A DNA stretch of 11,381 nt, taken from Sideroxydans lithotrophicus. GTDB lineage: Bacteria; Pseudomonadota; Gammaproteobacteria; Burkholderiales; Sulfuriferulaceae. The notes under the pieces were generated by a model that saw only the letters and a list, made by a program, of their open reading frames with translations, ran no database searches and had not been told where the DNA came from. Shown here piece by piece: positions 1 through 7,155 of the stretch; within the stretch, counting starts at the first letter, position 1; each line of letters opens with the position of its first letter. The stretch is from the NCBI GenBank assembly GCA_022736605.1, contig DZDB01000058.1, forward strand, positions 1-11,381. The letters run 5' to 3'. Position numbers and translations under genes: made by a program.

Positions 1-317
1 AATTCGCACATCACCAGTTCGACGTCTGGCATGACCGCGCCGTGTTTCATTTCCTCACTGCGGCGGAAGACCGCACGCGCTATGTTGCACAGGTGCGCCA
101 TGCGGTAAAGCCGGGTGGGCATATCATCGTTGGCAGCTTTGGCCCAGGTGGGCCATTGCAATGCAGCGGGCTGGATGTAGTGCGTTACAGCCCAAGCGCG
201 CTGCATGGCGAATTCGGCGCGCCATTCGAACTGGTGAAGAGCACGCGCGAAGCGCACCTCACGCCGGGCGGAAAAACGCAGGAATTCGTCTACTGTTATT
301 GCCGTAAACGCGGCTGA
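1..317 (+). CDS. SAM-dependent methyltransferase, C-terminal part (5' end outside window)
   Basis: The reading frame is open from the left edge (first full codon at position 3) and ends at TGA 315-317, giving about 104 visible residues. The visible part begins FAHHQFDVWHDRAVFHFL, which fits motif IV and the following helix of class I Rossmann methyltransferases, where an acidic residue precedes the catalytic pocket. It is followed by VKPGGHIIVGSF, the usual post-motif 'K-P-G-G-hydrophobic strand' of this fold. The nucleotide- and SAM-binding motif I lies off the left edge. An internal ATG at 42 falls inside the conserved block and is not a likely start. The substrate cannot be told from this fragment. 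The gene converges on rnfE with only one base between stop codons and no visible hairpin terminator, so transcripts from the two strands must overlap. Family call is fairly firm; function is open. Confidence 0.8.
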   Translation, partial: FAHHQFDVWHDRAVFHFLTAAEDRTRYVAQVRHAVKPGGHIIVGSFGPGGPLQCSGLDVVRYSPSALHGEFGAPFELVKSTREAHLTPGGKTQEFVYCYCRKRG

Positions 318-318
318 A

Positions 319-1002
319 TCAAGCGCTGTGCGGTGCGGTTATGGTGACCGGATGCGCCGCTGCGCGCTGCGCACGCAAATCCCACCAGTTGCGTAGTGCA
401 ATTAGCAAACCCAAGCCAAAAAACGCGCCGGGTGGCAGGATGGCCAGCAAAAACCCCTTGTAGTCTGTTGGCGTCACGTGAATCACGAACGCCTGCGCGG
501 CGGGGCCAAAGGCGAGATCCAGGCCGGAGAACAGCGTGCCTTTGCCGACCACCTCGCGCAGCGCGCCGAGCGCGGTAATCACCAGCGTGAGGCCGATGCC
601 CATGGCGAAGCCGTCGAGCATGGATGGCAGCAGCGGATTTTTCGCGGCAAAGGCGTCGGTGCGTGCCAGCACGATGCAGTTGGTCACAATCAGCGGCACA
701 AAAATACCCAGCACCAGATAGAGCGGATGTACAAAGGCATTCATCGCCATGTCGATCACCGTCACCAGCGCGGCGATCACCAGGATGAATACCGGGATGC
801 GGATCTCGTGCGACACCAGATTGCGGATGGCCGAAATCGCCCCGTTGCTGAAGGTCATCACCAGCGTGGTGGCCAGTCCCAGACCCACCGCGTTGACCAC
901 GCTGTTGCTGATGCCGAGCAACGGGCACAGGCCGAGCAATTGCACCACACCGGGATTCTGTTTCCACAGTCCGTTGTACAGAATGTCGCGATACTGGCTC
1001 AT
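319..1002 (-). CDS. rnfE: RnfE, membrane subunit of the Rnf electron-transport complex
   Basis: A 227-residue integral membrane protein of the RnfE/RsxE/NqrD family, with about six hydrophobic segments. It pairs with RnfA as an inverted-topology partner. Two conserved cysteines are visible, C26 in LLGLCPLLGIS and C109 in VPLIVTNCIVLAR. Established structural work on Rnf and the related NQR complex places the matching RnfA/RnfE cysteines around an intramembrane iron-sulfur cluster that passes electrons across the membrane. The start is ATG at 1002, preceded on the minus strand by a strong Shine-Dalgarno (CAGGAG, about 7 nt upstream). The start overlaps the rnfG stop by 4 bp, indicating translational coupling. 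It is the last gene of the operon; no nth or rnfH follows, and a methyltransferase gene converges on it one base away. The C-terminal tail is short and rich in Ala and Arg. Confidence 0.96.
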   Translation of the reverse strand: MSQYRDILYNGLWKQNPGVVQLLGLCPLLGISNSVVNAVGLGLATTLVMTFSNGAISAIRNLVSHEIRIPVFILVIAALVTVIDMAMNAFVHPLYLVLGIFVPLIVTNCIVLARTDAFAAKNPLLPSMLDGFAMGIGLTLVITALGALREVVGKGTLFSGLDLAFGPAAQAFVIHVTPTDYKGFLLAILPPGAFFGLGLLIALRNWWDLRAQRAAAHPVTITAPHSA

Positions 1003-1637
1003 GATTTGGCTCCTGACAGGGGGGCGAACAGCGTGTCGCGGTGGGCGGCAACGAATTCCAGCGCGTGGTGGACCGCCTTGACCACCGCGCGCGGCGTAAT
1101 GGTGGCACCCGCCATGTAATCAAACTGCCCGCCGTCTTTTTTGACCTGCCAGCCGGTGTCGGACGGCTGGGTCAGCGATTTGCCGTTGAAAATTTCAATC
1201 CACTTGCTCTTGGCAATGTCGATGTAATCGCCCAGGCCGGGCGTTTCCTTGTGGCTGACGACGCGCACGCCGGTAATCCGGCCATCGACACCGACCCCTA
1301 CCAGCAGGTTGATTTTACCGCTGTAGCCGTCCGGTGCGGTGGCTTCCAGTACCAATGCGACGGGCTGGCCGCCTTTGCGCGCGCGCCATGCCTGGCTGGG
1401 TGCATCGGTGCCGAGCAGTTTGTGTGGTGGCAGGGTCAACGCGTCATTCAGCGGATTATTATCGTAACTGCCGGGGATCAGCGTTTCAGCGATGAGCTTG
1501 AGCCGTGCGGCGTCTTCATTGTGCTGGATCGCCGGGCGCGTGACGGTGTAGGTATACGCCAGCACCGCCGTGCCGACCACGCTGAAGCCCAGCAACACTA
1601 ACGCGGCACGGGTTGCGGCACGCAGCACGCTGGTCAT
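999..1637 (-). CDS. rnfG: RnfG, FMN-binding subunit of the Rnf complex
   Basis: A 212-residue protein with one N-terminal transmembrane helix (about residues 10-30) and a periplasmic FMN-binding domain, as in RnfG and NqrC. The flavinylation motif is D173-Y-M-A-G-A-T179-I-T; in this family the flavin transferase ApbE joins FMN to the threonine by a phosphoester bond. The motif has Ala where Ser or Thr is often found two residues before Ala178; D173 and the acceptor T179 are present, so modification is expected. Upstream, the block ETPGLGDYI is the other conserved RnfG signature. ATG at 1637 is preceded by AAAGGA at a normal distance and overlaps the rnfD stop by 4 bp. The 3' end overlaps rnfE by 4 bp. 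The protein carries electrons on the periplasmic side between RnfD and the RnfA/E pair. Confidence 0.95.
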   Translation of the reverse strand: MTSVLRAATRAALVLLGFSVVGTAVLAYTYTVTRPAIQHNEDAARLKLIAETLIPGSYDNNPLNDALTLPPHKLLGTDAPSQAWRARKGGQPVALVLEATAPDGYSGKINLLVGVGVDGRITGVRVVSHKETPGLGDYIDIAKSKWIEIFNGKSLTQPSDTGWQVKKDGGQFDYMAGATITPRAVVKAVHHALEFVAAHRDTLFAPLSGAKS

Positions 1638-2668
1638 GTTTCAGCGTCCTTTTTCTTGTGGCCATATACCTTCGGCTGGGTATAGGCATCAATCAGCGGC
1701 ACGGCAATGTTCATCAGCAATACGGCGAATGCCACGCCGTCCGGATAGCCGCCGACGGTACGGATCAAATAGGTCAATACGCCAATGCCGGCGCCAAATA
1801 TCAGTTTGCCCCTGGGCGTGGTGGCGCCGGTGACCGGGTCGGTGGCGATGAAGAACGCCCCGAGCATGACACCGCCGGTGGCGAGATGAAACCAGGGCGA
1901 AATATAACGATCCGGGTCGGTAATATGGAACAGCCCGCCGGTGAGCCATAGCCCGGCCATGAACGCCACCGGGATGTGCCAGGTAATGATGCGTGCCAGC
2001 CACAGGTAAATGCCACCAAGCAAAAACAGCAGCACGACGATTTCGCTACCGCTGCCGCCGATACTGCCAAAAATCGGCAGCTGGGTGATTTCGCGCACGG
2101 TGTGTTCGAGTTGCAACTGGGTGCGCAGGGTGTCCAGCGGCGTGGCGCTGCTGATGGCATCGAGGCTGATGCCGTCGGGCAGGGTATGGGTGAAAATGTA
2201 CTGCGCTGCTTGCCAGAGATCGAGGTGCGCCCCGGCCAGCGACAGCGGCGCCGACCACTGCGTCATCTGCACCGGAAACGAGATAATCAGCACCGCATAA
2301 CCGACCATGGCCGGGTTGAACAGGTTATTGCCCAGCCCGCCGTAGAGGTGTTTGGCGACGATAATGGCGAAAAATGTGCCGAGTACAATCAGCCACCACG
2401 GCGCAATCGGGGGCAGCGACAAGGCCAGCAGCCAGGCGGTGACCAGCGCGCTGCCATCCAGCAAAAACGGTTTGATCGGCCAGCCGCGCAGCCGCACGGC
2501 GGCGGCTTCCAGCGCCAGTGCGGTGATGCTGGCCAGCGTCAGCGTCACCAGAATTGCCGGGCCGAATAGCCAGACGTAAGCCGCAATCGCGGGCACCAGC
2601 GCCGCCAGCACCTTGAGCATGATGATGGAAACGCTGGTTTGCTCGGCAATGTAGGGAGAAGTTTGCAT
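1634..2668 (-). CDS. rnfD: RnfD, FMN-carrying membrane subunit of the Rnf complex
   Basis: A 344-residue polytopic membrane protein of the RnfD/NqrB family, close to the usual length of about 350. The covalent-FMN motif is seen as D170-A-I-S-S-A-T176-P-L-D, with T176 the expected FMN acceptor. Other family blocks are FNPAMVGYAVLIISFP (residues 117-132) and the DPVTGATTPRGK loop (277-288). The C-terminal GGYPDGVAFAVLLMN is also typical. ATG at 2668 lies 14 bp after the rnfC stop codon, the only true gap between rnf genes from rnfC onward, and I see no good Shine-Dalgarno there; coupling to rnfC is likely. The 3' end overlaps rnfG by 4 bp. Its role is to take electrons from the RnfC/B side and, by analogy with NqrB, to take part in coupling electron flow to Na+ or H+ movement; the ion cannot be decided here. 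Confidence 0.96.
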   Translation of the reverse strand: MQTSPYIAEQTSVSIIMLKVLAALVPAIAAYVWLFGPAILVTLTLASITALALEAAAVRLRGWPIKPFLLDGSALVTAWLLALSLPPIAPWWLIVLGTFFAIIVAKHLYGGLGNNLFNPAMVGYAVLIISFPVQMTQWSAPLSLAGAHLDLWQAAQYIFTHTLPDGISLDAISSATPLDTLRTQLQLEHTVREITQLPIFGSIGGSGSEIVVLLFLLGGIYLWLARIITWHIPVAFMAGLWLTGGLFHITDPDRYISPWFHLATGGVMLGAFFIATDPVTGATTPRGKLIFGAGIGVLTYLIRTVGGYPDGVAFAVLLMNIAVPLIDAYTQPKVYGHKKKDAET

Positions 2669-2682
2669 AGACGGTGGGTGGA

Positions 2683-4332
2683 TTATTCGTCGACCGGTTG
2701 CTGCGCGATTTCGCGGATTTTGGCACGGCGGGCTTCGATTTCGGCAATTTCCTGTAATTTTTCCGGCGGCAGGTCGGTGATGTTTTTCGGCGTCACGCTG
2801 TCTTTTTTGGCCTTGGCGCGCTCGATAGCCGCTTGAATTGCAGCTTTTTTGGCGGTCGCAGCGGCGTCTTCCGGACTGTCGCTATCAACCGTTGCGGGCT
2901 TGGTGCTGACGCGCTGGGCAAGCTTTTCGGCGCGCTCCTGCTTTTCACGTTCGATACGCTGCTGGCGGAATTCATGCCGATCACGCGCGTGGTCGGCGGC
3001 TTTTTTGTCTTTTTCCCTGGCCCAGATTTCGCTCTTGGCATAACGGTAATACTGCACCAGCGGAATATGGCTCGGACACACATAACTGCAGCAGCCACAT
3101 TCGATGCAGTCGAACAGTTTGTATTCCTGGGTTTTGCCGAAGTTTTTTGCGCGGGCGAACCAGAACAGCTCTTGCGGCTGCAAATCGGCCGGGCACGCCT
3201 GCGCGCAGCGCGTACAGCGGATGCACGGCATGGCGGGTGGCGTCGGCGGAAACAACGCGGGCGACTGCGCGAGGATGCAGTTGGTGGCTTTGACCACTGG
3301 CACATCGGTACTGGCCAGCGTAATGCCCATCATCGGCCCGCCCATCAGATAACCGCTGGTGTCGTCTTTCACAGCACCTGCCAGGCGCACCAGTTCAGCC
3401 ACCGGTGTGCCAATCAGCACTTCGAAATTCTGTGGCCGGTGTACGTTGCCGGTGACGGTGACGATACGTGAAATCAGCGGTTCACCGTGATGCACCGCGC
3501 GGTGCAGCGCGTAGGCTGTGCCGACGTTGAAGGTGGCAACGCCGATATCGGTCGAGCGGCCACCAGACGGCACCTCTTTATCCGTCAGCACCTTGATTAA
3601 CTGCTTGGCACCGCCGCCGGGATAGATCGTCGGCACAGCAACGATCTCAACCGGGAAACCGCAATCACCAGCAGCTGCGCGCAGGGCGGCAATCGCTTCC
3701 GGCTTGTTGTCCTCGACACCGACCAGCACCTCGTCGCTGTTGAGCATGAAGCGCATGATCGCCGCACCCTGCAGGATTTCACCCGCACGCTCGCGCATCA
3801 GCATGTCGTCGCAACTGATCCACGGCTCGCACTCGCCGCCGTTGAGAATCAGCGTCGGGACTTTTTGTGCCGCGCCAGGGTTGAGTTTGATGAAGCTGGG
3901 AAATACCGCGCCGCCGAGTCCCGCGATACCCATGTCGCGCAACAGGTTGCGCAGGTGACTGGGCGCCATGTTGCGGTAATCCAGCGCTGCGTGCGTGATC
4001 CATTGATCGGCGCCGTCCGGCGCAATATGGACACACAGGTCGGACAAGCCTGACGGATGCGCCACGGTGTGTTCGGCAATGGCCGTGACCGTACCGGAGG
4101 TCGGCGCGTGAACCGACACCGATACATAGCCTTCGGCCTGGCCGATGCGCTGGCCTTTGAGTACCTGATCGCCAACACCGACCAGCGGCTTGGCAGCCTG
4201 ACCGATGTGCTGGCTAAGCGGCACGATAATCTGTTTGGGTAGCGGGGCGATGCCGATGGCACGTGAGGTCGACACCTGCTTGTGCTCGTCCGGATGCACG
4301 CCGCCATTGAATTCGTAAAGCGTGCGGCTCAT
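2683..4332 (-). CDS. rnfC: RnfC, NADH/FMN- and iron-sulfur-containing subunit of the Rnf complex
   Basis: A 549-residue peripheral subunit that exchanges electrons with NAD(H), related to NuoF/NqrA. The N-terminus FNGGVHPDEHK is the usual RnfC start. A glycine-rich dinucleotide loop GIAGLGGAVFPSFIK covers residues 135-149, and NGGECEPWISCDD (164-176) fits the FMN/NADH site. Two 4Fe-4S motifs follow: C370, C373, C376, C380-P and C409, C412, C415, C419-P. Residues from about 433 to the end form a charged Lys/Glu/Ala-rich tail predicted to be helical or coiled coil, as in proteobacterial RsxC. The frame stays open upstream to 4527, but that extension overlaps rnfB in another frame and reads as low-complexity Arg/His protein. 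ATG at 4332 overlaps the rnfB stop by 4 bp (ATGA) and gives the family N-terminus, so I chose it. Confidence 0.95.
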   Translation of the reverse strand: MSRTLYEFNGGVHPDEHKQVSTSRAIGIAPLPKQIIVPLSQHIGQAAKPLVGVGDQVLKGQRIGQAEGYVSVSVHAPTSGTVTAIAEHTVAHPSGLSDLCVHIAPDGADQWITHAALDYRNMAPSHLRNLLRDMGIAGLGGAVFPSFIKLNPGAAQKVPTLILNGGECEPWISCDDMLMRERAGEILQGAAIMRFMLNSDEVLVGVEDNKPEAIAALRAAAGDCGFPVEIVAVPTIYPGGGAKQLIKVLTDKEVPSGGRSTDIGVATFNVGTAYALHRAVHHGEPLISRIVTVTGNVHRPQNFEVLIGTPVAELVRLAGAVKDDTSGYLMGGPMMGITLASTDVPVVKATNCILAQSPALFPPTPPAMPCIRCTRCAQACPADLQPQELFWFARAKNFGKTQEYKLFDCIECGCCSYVCPSHIPLVQYYRYAKSEIWAREKDKKAADHARDRHEFRQQRIEREKQERAEKLAQRVSTKPATVDSDSPEDAAATAKKAAIQAAIERAKAKKDSVTPKNITDLPPEKLQEIAEIEARRAKIREIAQQPVDE

Positions 4333-4880
4333 GCGCGCACTTTCATTTGCACCACCGGGTATTTCCATTTCCATGTCGCGACGGCTTCCTGGATGGTGTC
4401 CATACTGATGCAATCCACCGGGCACGGCGCAATGCACAACTCGCAGCCGGTGCATTCCTGTGCAATTACAGTGTGCATTTGCTTGGCTGCGCCGAGGATG
4501 GCGTCGACCGGGCACGCCTGTATGCACAACGTGCAGCCGATGCAGGTGGCTTCATCGATAACTGCGACGGCCTTGGGTTTGGGTTCGCCGTGTTCGTCGT
4601 TGAGCGGCTTGAATTCGACGCCAAGCAATTCAGCCAGTTTGTGAATGCCATCTTCGCCGCCGGGCGGGCACTGGTTGATTTCAGCTTCGCCGTTGGCGAT
4701 GGCTGTAGCGTAAGGCTTGCAGCCGGGAAAGCCGCACTGGCCGCACTGCGTCTGCGGCAAAATGGCGTCGATCTGCTCGACAATCGGGTCTTCCTGAACC
4801 TTGAACCGCACTGCGGCAAAGCCCAGTGCGGCACCCAGAAAAATGGCCAGCCCGGCCATGACGAGAATCGCGGACAGCAC
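4329..4880 (-). CDS. rnfB: RnfB, polyferredoxin-like subunit of the Rnf complex
   Basis: A protein of 183 residues from the chosen GTG start. An N-terminal membrane anchor (LSAILVMAGLAIFLGAALGF) is followed by a four-cysteine Fe-S domain with C46, C49, C54 and C71 (CGQCGFPGC ... C-P-P-G-G). A two-cluster ferredoxin domain follows with C113, C116, C119, C123-P and C143, C146, C149, C153-P. This is the RnfB/RsxB layout; the subunit takes electrons to or from soluble ferredoxin. GTG at 4880 begins one base after the rnfA stop and leaves the anchor right at the N-terminus, as in relatives. An upstream TTG at 4901 would add seven residues (PAWSNKV region) and overlap rnfA by 20 bp; it is possible but less likely. 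Neither start has a strong ribosome site, so coupling to rnfA is expected. The 3' end overlaps rnfC by 4 bp. Confidence 0.94.
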   Translation of the reverse strand: MLSAILVMAGLAIFLGAALGFAAVRFKVQEDPIVEQIDAILPQTQCGQCGFPGCKPYATAIANGEAEINQCPPGGEDGIHKLAELLGVEFKPLNDEHGEPKPKAVAVIDEATCIGCTLCIQACPVDAILGAAKQMHTVIAQECTGCELCIAPCPVDCISMDTIQEAVATWKWKYPVVQMKVRA

Positions 4881-4881
4881 C

Positions 4882-5463
4882 TTATTTGACCATGCCGGCA
4901 AAACCCATGAATGCCAGACTCATCAGTCCGGCGGTAATCATGGCGATGCTGGTGCCGCGAAAAATGCTTGGCACATCGGCGCCTTCGAGGCGTTCGCGCA
5001 GCCCGGCGAAGAGTATGAGCACCATCGAGAAGCCCACTGCACCGCCAAAGCCGAAAAACAGCGACTGGATGAAGTTGTGCTGCGCCTGCACGTTCAGCAG
5101 CGGAATACCGAGCACTGCGCAATTGGTGGTAATCAGCGGCAGATAAATGCCGAGTACGCGAAACAGCACCGGGCTGGTCTTGCGCACAAACATTTCGGTA
5201 AAGCCAACAATCCCGGCAATCACCACGATAAATGACAGCGTGCGCAGATAGGCGAGATCGGTGCCAAGCAGGTATTCATTGATCAGATAGCTGGAGCCGG
5301 ACGCGAGGGTCAGCACAAAGGTCGTCGCGGCACCCATGCCGATGGCGGTTTCCAGGCTTTTCGACACGCCCATGAACGGACACAGGCCGAGAATTTTCGC
5401 CATGATGATGTTGTTGACGAAAACCGTGCCGATCAGGATCAGGAGGTAACTCTGGATATCCAT
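4882..5463 (-). CDS. rnfA: RnfA, membrane subunit of the Rnf complex
   Basis: A 193-residue, six-helix membrane protein of the RnfA/RsxA/NqrE family, normal in length. Conserved blocks are FVNNIIMAKILGLCPFMGVS near the N-terminus, with C28, and YLPLITTNCAVLG with C115. These cysteines, with C26 and C109 of RnfE, are the expected ligands of the iron-sulfur cluster buried between the two inverted subunits. The protein ends MGFAGMVK, then TAA one base before the rnfB start. It is the first gene of the operon. ATG at 5463 has no clear Shine-Dalgarno; the leader predicted from the promoter at 5491-5519 would be only about 20 nt long. The order rnfABCDGE is the standard proteobacterial one. Confidence 0.96.
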   Translation of the reverse strand: MDIQSYLLILIGTVFVNNIIMAKILGLCPFMGVSKSLETAIGMGAATTFVLTLASGSSYLINEYLLGTDLAYLRTLSFIVVIAGIVGFTEMFVRKTSPVLFRVLGIYLPLITTNCAVLGIPLLNVQAQHNFIQSLFFGFGGAVGFSMVLILFAGLRERLEGADVPSIFRGTSIAMITAGLMSLAFMGFAGMVK

Positions 5464-5490
5464 GGTGTGCGGAAAAGAGACAAGTTCGCC

Positions 5491-5519
5491 ATTATCCGTT
5501 GCCAGACGGGGCTTTTCAA
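5491..5519 (-). promoter_or_regulatory. Predicted sigma70 promoter of the rnf operon
   Basis: On the minus strand, TTGAAA (plus 5514-5519) and GATAAT (plus 5491-5496) are separated by exactly 17 bp. Each box matches the sigma70 consensus at five of six positions. Transcription would start around 5480-5485, leaving a short leader before the rnfA ATG at 5463. No FNR-like or other familiar operator is evident next to it. Position and fit are seen in the sequence; use in the cell is inferred. Confidence 0.6.
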
Positions 5520-5606
5520 CAGGGAAGTGCGGATTGAATCGTCAGTCGCTTAAGTGTCAGCCGATGTTCGCAATTGACGGGCAGTCAAGAGAATCAGGCT
5601 TCGTTT

Positions 5607-5622
5607 ATTCATTTGAATGAAT
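5607..5622. promoter_or_regulatory. 16-bp palindrome in the rnfA upstream region
   Basis: A perfect inverted repeat, ATTCAT-TTGA-ATGAAT, sits in an AT-rich patch about 90 bp upstream of the predicted rnf -35 box. It has the size and symmetry of a dimeric regulator operator. I do not recognise the regulator; it does not match the FNR or Fur consensus. It could also be chance in AT-rich DNA. No convincing gene is visible in the 279-bp spacer (5464-5742) that holds it. Confidence 0.3.
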
Positions 5623-5706
5623 GCTGTAAACAGATATTAATTGGCAGATTTTATACAATCGAATTCAAGATCGAAAGTCTGGTTATGGAGGCATCGGCAT
5701 TTGGTA

Positions 5707-5733
5707 GATACGCAGCGCATTGCACTGCGTATC
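5707..5733 (-). terminator. Hairpin after the H-NS-like gene, possible terminator or 3' stabiliser
   Basis: GATACGCAG (5707-5715) pairs perfectly with CTGCGTATC (5725-5733) around a 9-nt loop. The stem begins 10 bp after the H-NS-family stop codon. Neither strand has a run of T after the stem, so a classical Rho-independent terminator is doubtful. It may protect the mRNA end or slow polymerase between hns and the rnf promoter region. Confidence 0.4.
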
Positions 5734-5742
5734 AAGCATAAA

Positions 5743-6066
5743 TTAAACCGATTGCTTGCAGGCGTCCTGCTGTGCTTTGCTCATGGCTTTTAGCCAGGCA
5801 GGATGACGGCCATTGCCGTTGTAGGTTTCTTTAGGATTGCCTGGATTGACATATAACACTGAGCTGACGCGTTTGCTGCGGGTTTTGCCAGTGGCGGATT
5901 TACGATTGCTGCTGAAGCACGATTTGGCTTCTTCGTAACTGATGGCAAATTCATCTGCCAATGCCTTGATCTTGGCTAACGCGTCTGCCTTCTCACGTTC
6001 CCGTAGCTCGGTAATTTTGGCTTCAATGGCGCGTTGCTGCTGCAGCAAATCAGATAAGGTAGACAT
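5743..6066 (-). CDS. H-NS-family nucleoid-associated protein
   Basis: A 107-residue small basic protein. Residues 1-45 are an amphipathic, charged helix region (LSDLLQQQRAIEAKITELREREKADALAKIKALA), the dimer/oligomer coiled coil of H-NS proteins. A flexible, Ser/Lys/Arg-rich linker follows. The C-terminal DNA-binding part reads YVNPGNPKETYNGNGRHPAWLKA, matching the family core Y-x-x-P...G-x-G-R-x-P-x-W; the RHP turn inserts into the minor groove of AT-rich DNA. ATG at 6066 has AAGGAT about 9 nt upstream and gives the usual MSTLSDLL start; a TTG at 6084 in the same frame would add six residues and is less likely. Such proteins silence AT-rich, often acquired DNA. The gene stands alone, codirectional with rnfA downstream and the diiron oxygenase upstream. 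Confidence 0.9.
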   Translation of the reverse strand: MSTLSDLLQQQRAIEAKITELREREKADALAKIKALADEFAISYEEAKSCFSSNRKSATGKTRSKRVSSVLYVNPGNPKETYNGNGRHPAWLKAMSKAQQDACKQSV

Positions 6067-6107
6067 GGGCGCAATCCTTTTCAATGAATAAATAAATGCT
6101 GAAAAGA

Positions 6108-6136
6108 ATTATATAGACAATCAATGCGGTATTGAA
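6108..6136 (-). promoter_or_regulatory. Predicted promoter of the H-NS-family gene
   Basis: A perfect TATAAT -10 box is present on the minus strand (plus 6108-6113). At a 17-bp spacing, TTCAAT (plus 6131-6136) is a weak -35 box. The leader to the ATG at 6066 would be about 35 nt and contains the AAGGAT ribosome site. The surrounding DNA is strongly AT-rich, as expected if H-NS-like protein regulates its own gene; that is inference. Confidence 0.5.
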
Positions 6137-6161
6137 TAGTTAATATCACCGCAGTATTGAT
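6120..6161. repeat. Bulged inverted repeat between the diiron oxygenase and H-NS genes
   Basis: ATCAAT followed by GCGGT (6120-6130) is mirrored by ACCGC, three unpaired bases, and ATTGAT (6148-6161). The two arms give 11 pairs with a 3-nt bulge and a 17-nt AT-rich loop. It lies 36 bp past the diiron gene stop and overlaps the -35 region of the H-NS promoter. It may serve as a weak terminator, an operator, or a bent site for H-NS; there is no T-run. Confidence 0.3.
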
Positions 6162-6196
6162 TTATTTTGACTGAAATCGATCAGCCGGAAATTGAT

Positions 6197-7066
6197 TTAT
6201 AGCACAGGGTCTTTAACTGCAAAGCCATGCCGCCGTAATTGATTCAGACTTGGATTAAGACATTTTAGAATAAATGCCTGGCGTGCTGGATTATGACGCG
6301 CCAATTCGCGCCATACTCGACCGCGATTGAGCCCTGCCAGTTCGTAAACGTCCACAGTCGGCAAATAGAAAGTTTGTACAAACTGGCGTATCAGCCTGTT
6401 GACGATGGGCGTAAGCAGTTTTTTCTGCCAATTGCGGGTGCGCAAAAGGCTGGCATCGAGTGCGCTGCGCGCATGGGCGATATGACGCGCTTCGTCAATC
6501 ACATGCAGGGTACACATTTGACGAATCACCGGGTCGACAACGGTTTCTCCCTGGGTCCGGACAAACCGATTGAGTTTATCAGGCACTTCTTCGCCGACCG
6601 TCACTGCCAGCCAGAACAGGGTGGTGTTAATCGGCGCATGACGACCCAGGAAATCGGCCATGCGCGGGCGATTGCGCCAGACACTGGGCAGACGTAAACC
6701 GCTACGCTCCATCAGTTTCAAAAACATCAGGCTATGACCGGCTTCTTCGCGTATTTCATGCAGGTAATAGGCCAACTCGGCAGCCGATTGCGTATGGCGC
6801 AGGTTTTTGGCGAGACGCTCAATAAAGATGGCCTCAAGCCAGATGCCTGCATGGATAAAGCCCATGAATTCATATTGTGACAGGCGTATCCGCGTTGCTT
6901 CCGGCAGTTCGTCGTACTCGCGTGTGCCATATAACGAAATCGCCTCAGGCGGCAACCAGTAGGCATTGATGTCCAGCGCCTCCCAATCCAGCCGGGTGAG
7001 CGGGTCGTGATAGGGTGAACTGTTGGTCGAAAGTTGCTCCAGCAGTGAATGTTGCGCATGCGCCAT
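6197..7066 (-). CDS. AurF-like non-heme diiron oxygenase
   Basis: A 289-residue all-helical protein of the AurF/p-aminobenzoate N-oxygenase family, whose studied members oxidise aryl amines to nitro compounds with O2 at a diiron centre. The ligands fit family spacing: E79 in GIWLEAIFIE, E108 and H111 in REEAGH, E159 or E160 in VGEEVPDK, then H188, E192 and H195 in HVIDEARH. The H-x3-E-x2-H spacing of the last three is the same as in AurF. No signal peptide is seen, so it is likely cytoplasmic. ATG at 7066 has GAGG about 8 nt upstream. It stands alone; no carrier protein, reductase or biosynthetic gene lies nearby, so the substrate cannot be guessed. Many environmental proteobacteria carry lone members of unknown role. 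The family call is strong; N-oxygenation is only the best-known activity of the family. Confidence 0.85.
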   Translation of the reverse strand: MAHAQHSLLEQLSTNSSPYHDPLTRLDWEALDINAYWLPPEAISLYGTREYDELPEATRIRLSQYEFMGFIHAGIWLEAIFIERLAKNLRHTQSAAELAYYLHEIREEAGHSLMFLKLMERSGLRLPSVWRNRPRMADFLGRHAPINTTLFWLAVTVGEEVPDKLNRFVRTQGETVVDPVIRQMCTLHVIDEARHIAHARSALDASLLRTRNWQKKLLTPIVNRLIRQFVQTFYLPTVDVYELAGLNRGRVWRELARHNPARQAFILKCLNPSLNQLRRHGFAVKDPVL

Positions 7067-7155
7067 GCCAAACGCCTCAATTTGGAGAATATAAATATCA
7101 AGCCGGAAATGATACCATTTTTAGCTGAATTGGGCAGGTTCAAGCGATAAACAAC

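Noticed and set aside
478..1119. Long plus-strand open frame opposite rnfE and rnfG
   Set aside because: His/Gln/Arg-rich translation with no domain; it mirrors highly constrained minus-strand rnf genes and has no sign of being a gene. The same holds for other long plus-strand frames across 1041-4889.
296..1123. 275-codon minus-strand frame overlapping rnfE
   Set aside because: Low-complexity Arg/Ala/Gly/His translation in an alternative frame of the clearly real rnfE and rnfG.
4333..4527. In-frame upstream extension of rnfC by 65 residues
   Set aside because: It overlaps the rnfB coding sequence in another frame and reads as Arg/His-rich out-of-frame protein. ATG 4332 gives the family N-terminus and a 4-bp overlap with rnfB.
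6067..6084. TTG start for the H-NS-family gene, six codons upstream
   Set aside because: ATG 6066 has a better-placed ribosome site and gives the usual family N-terminus.
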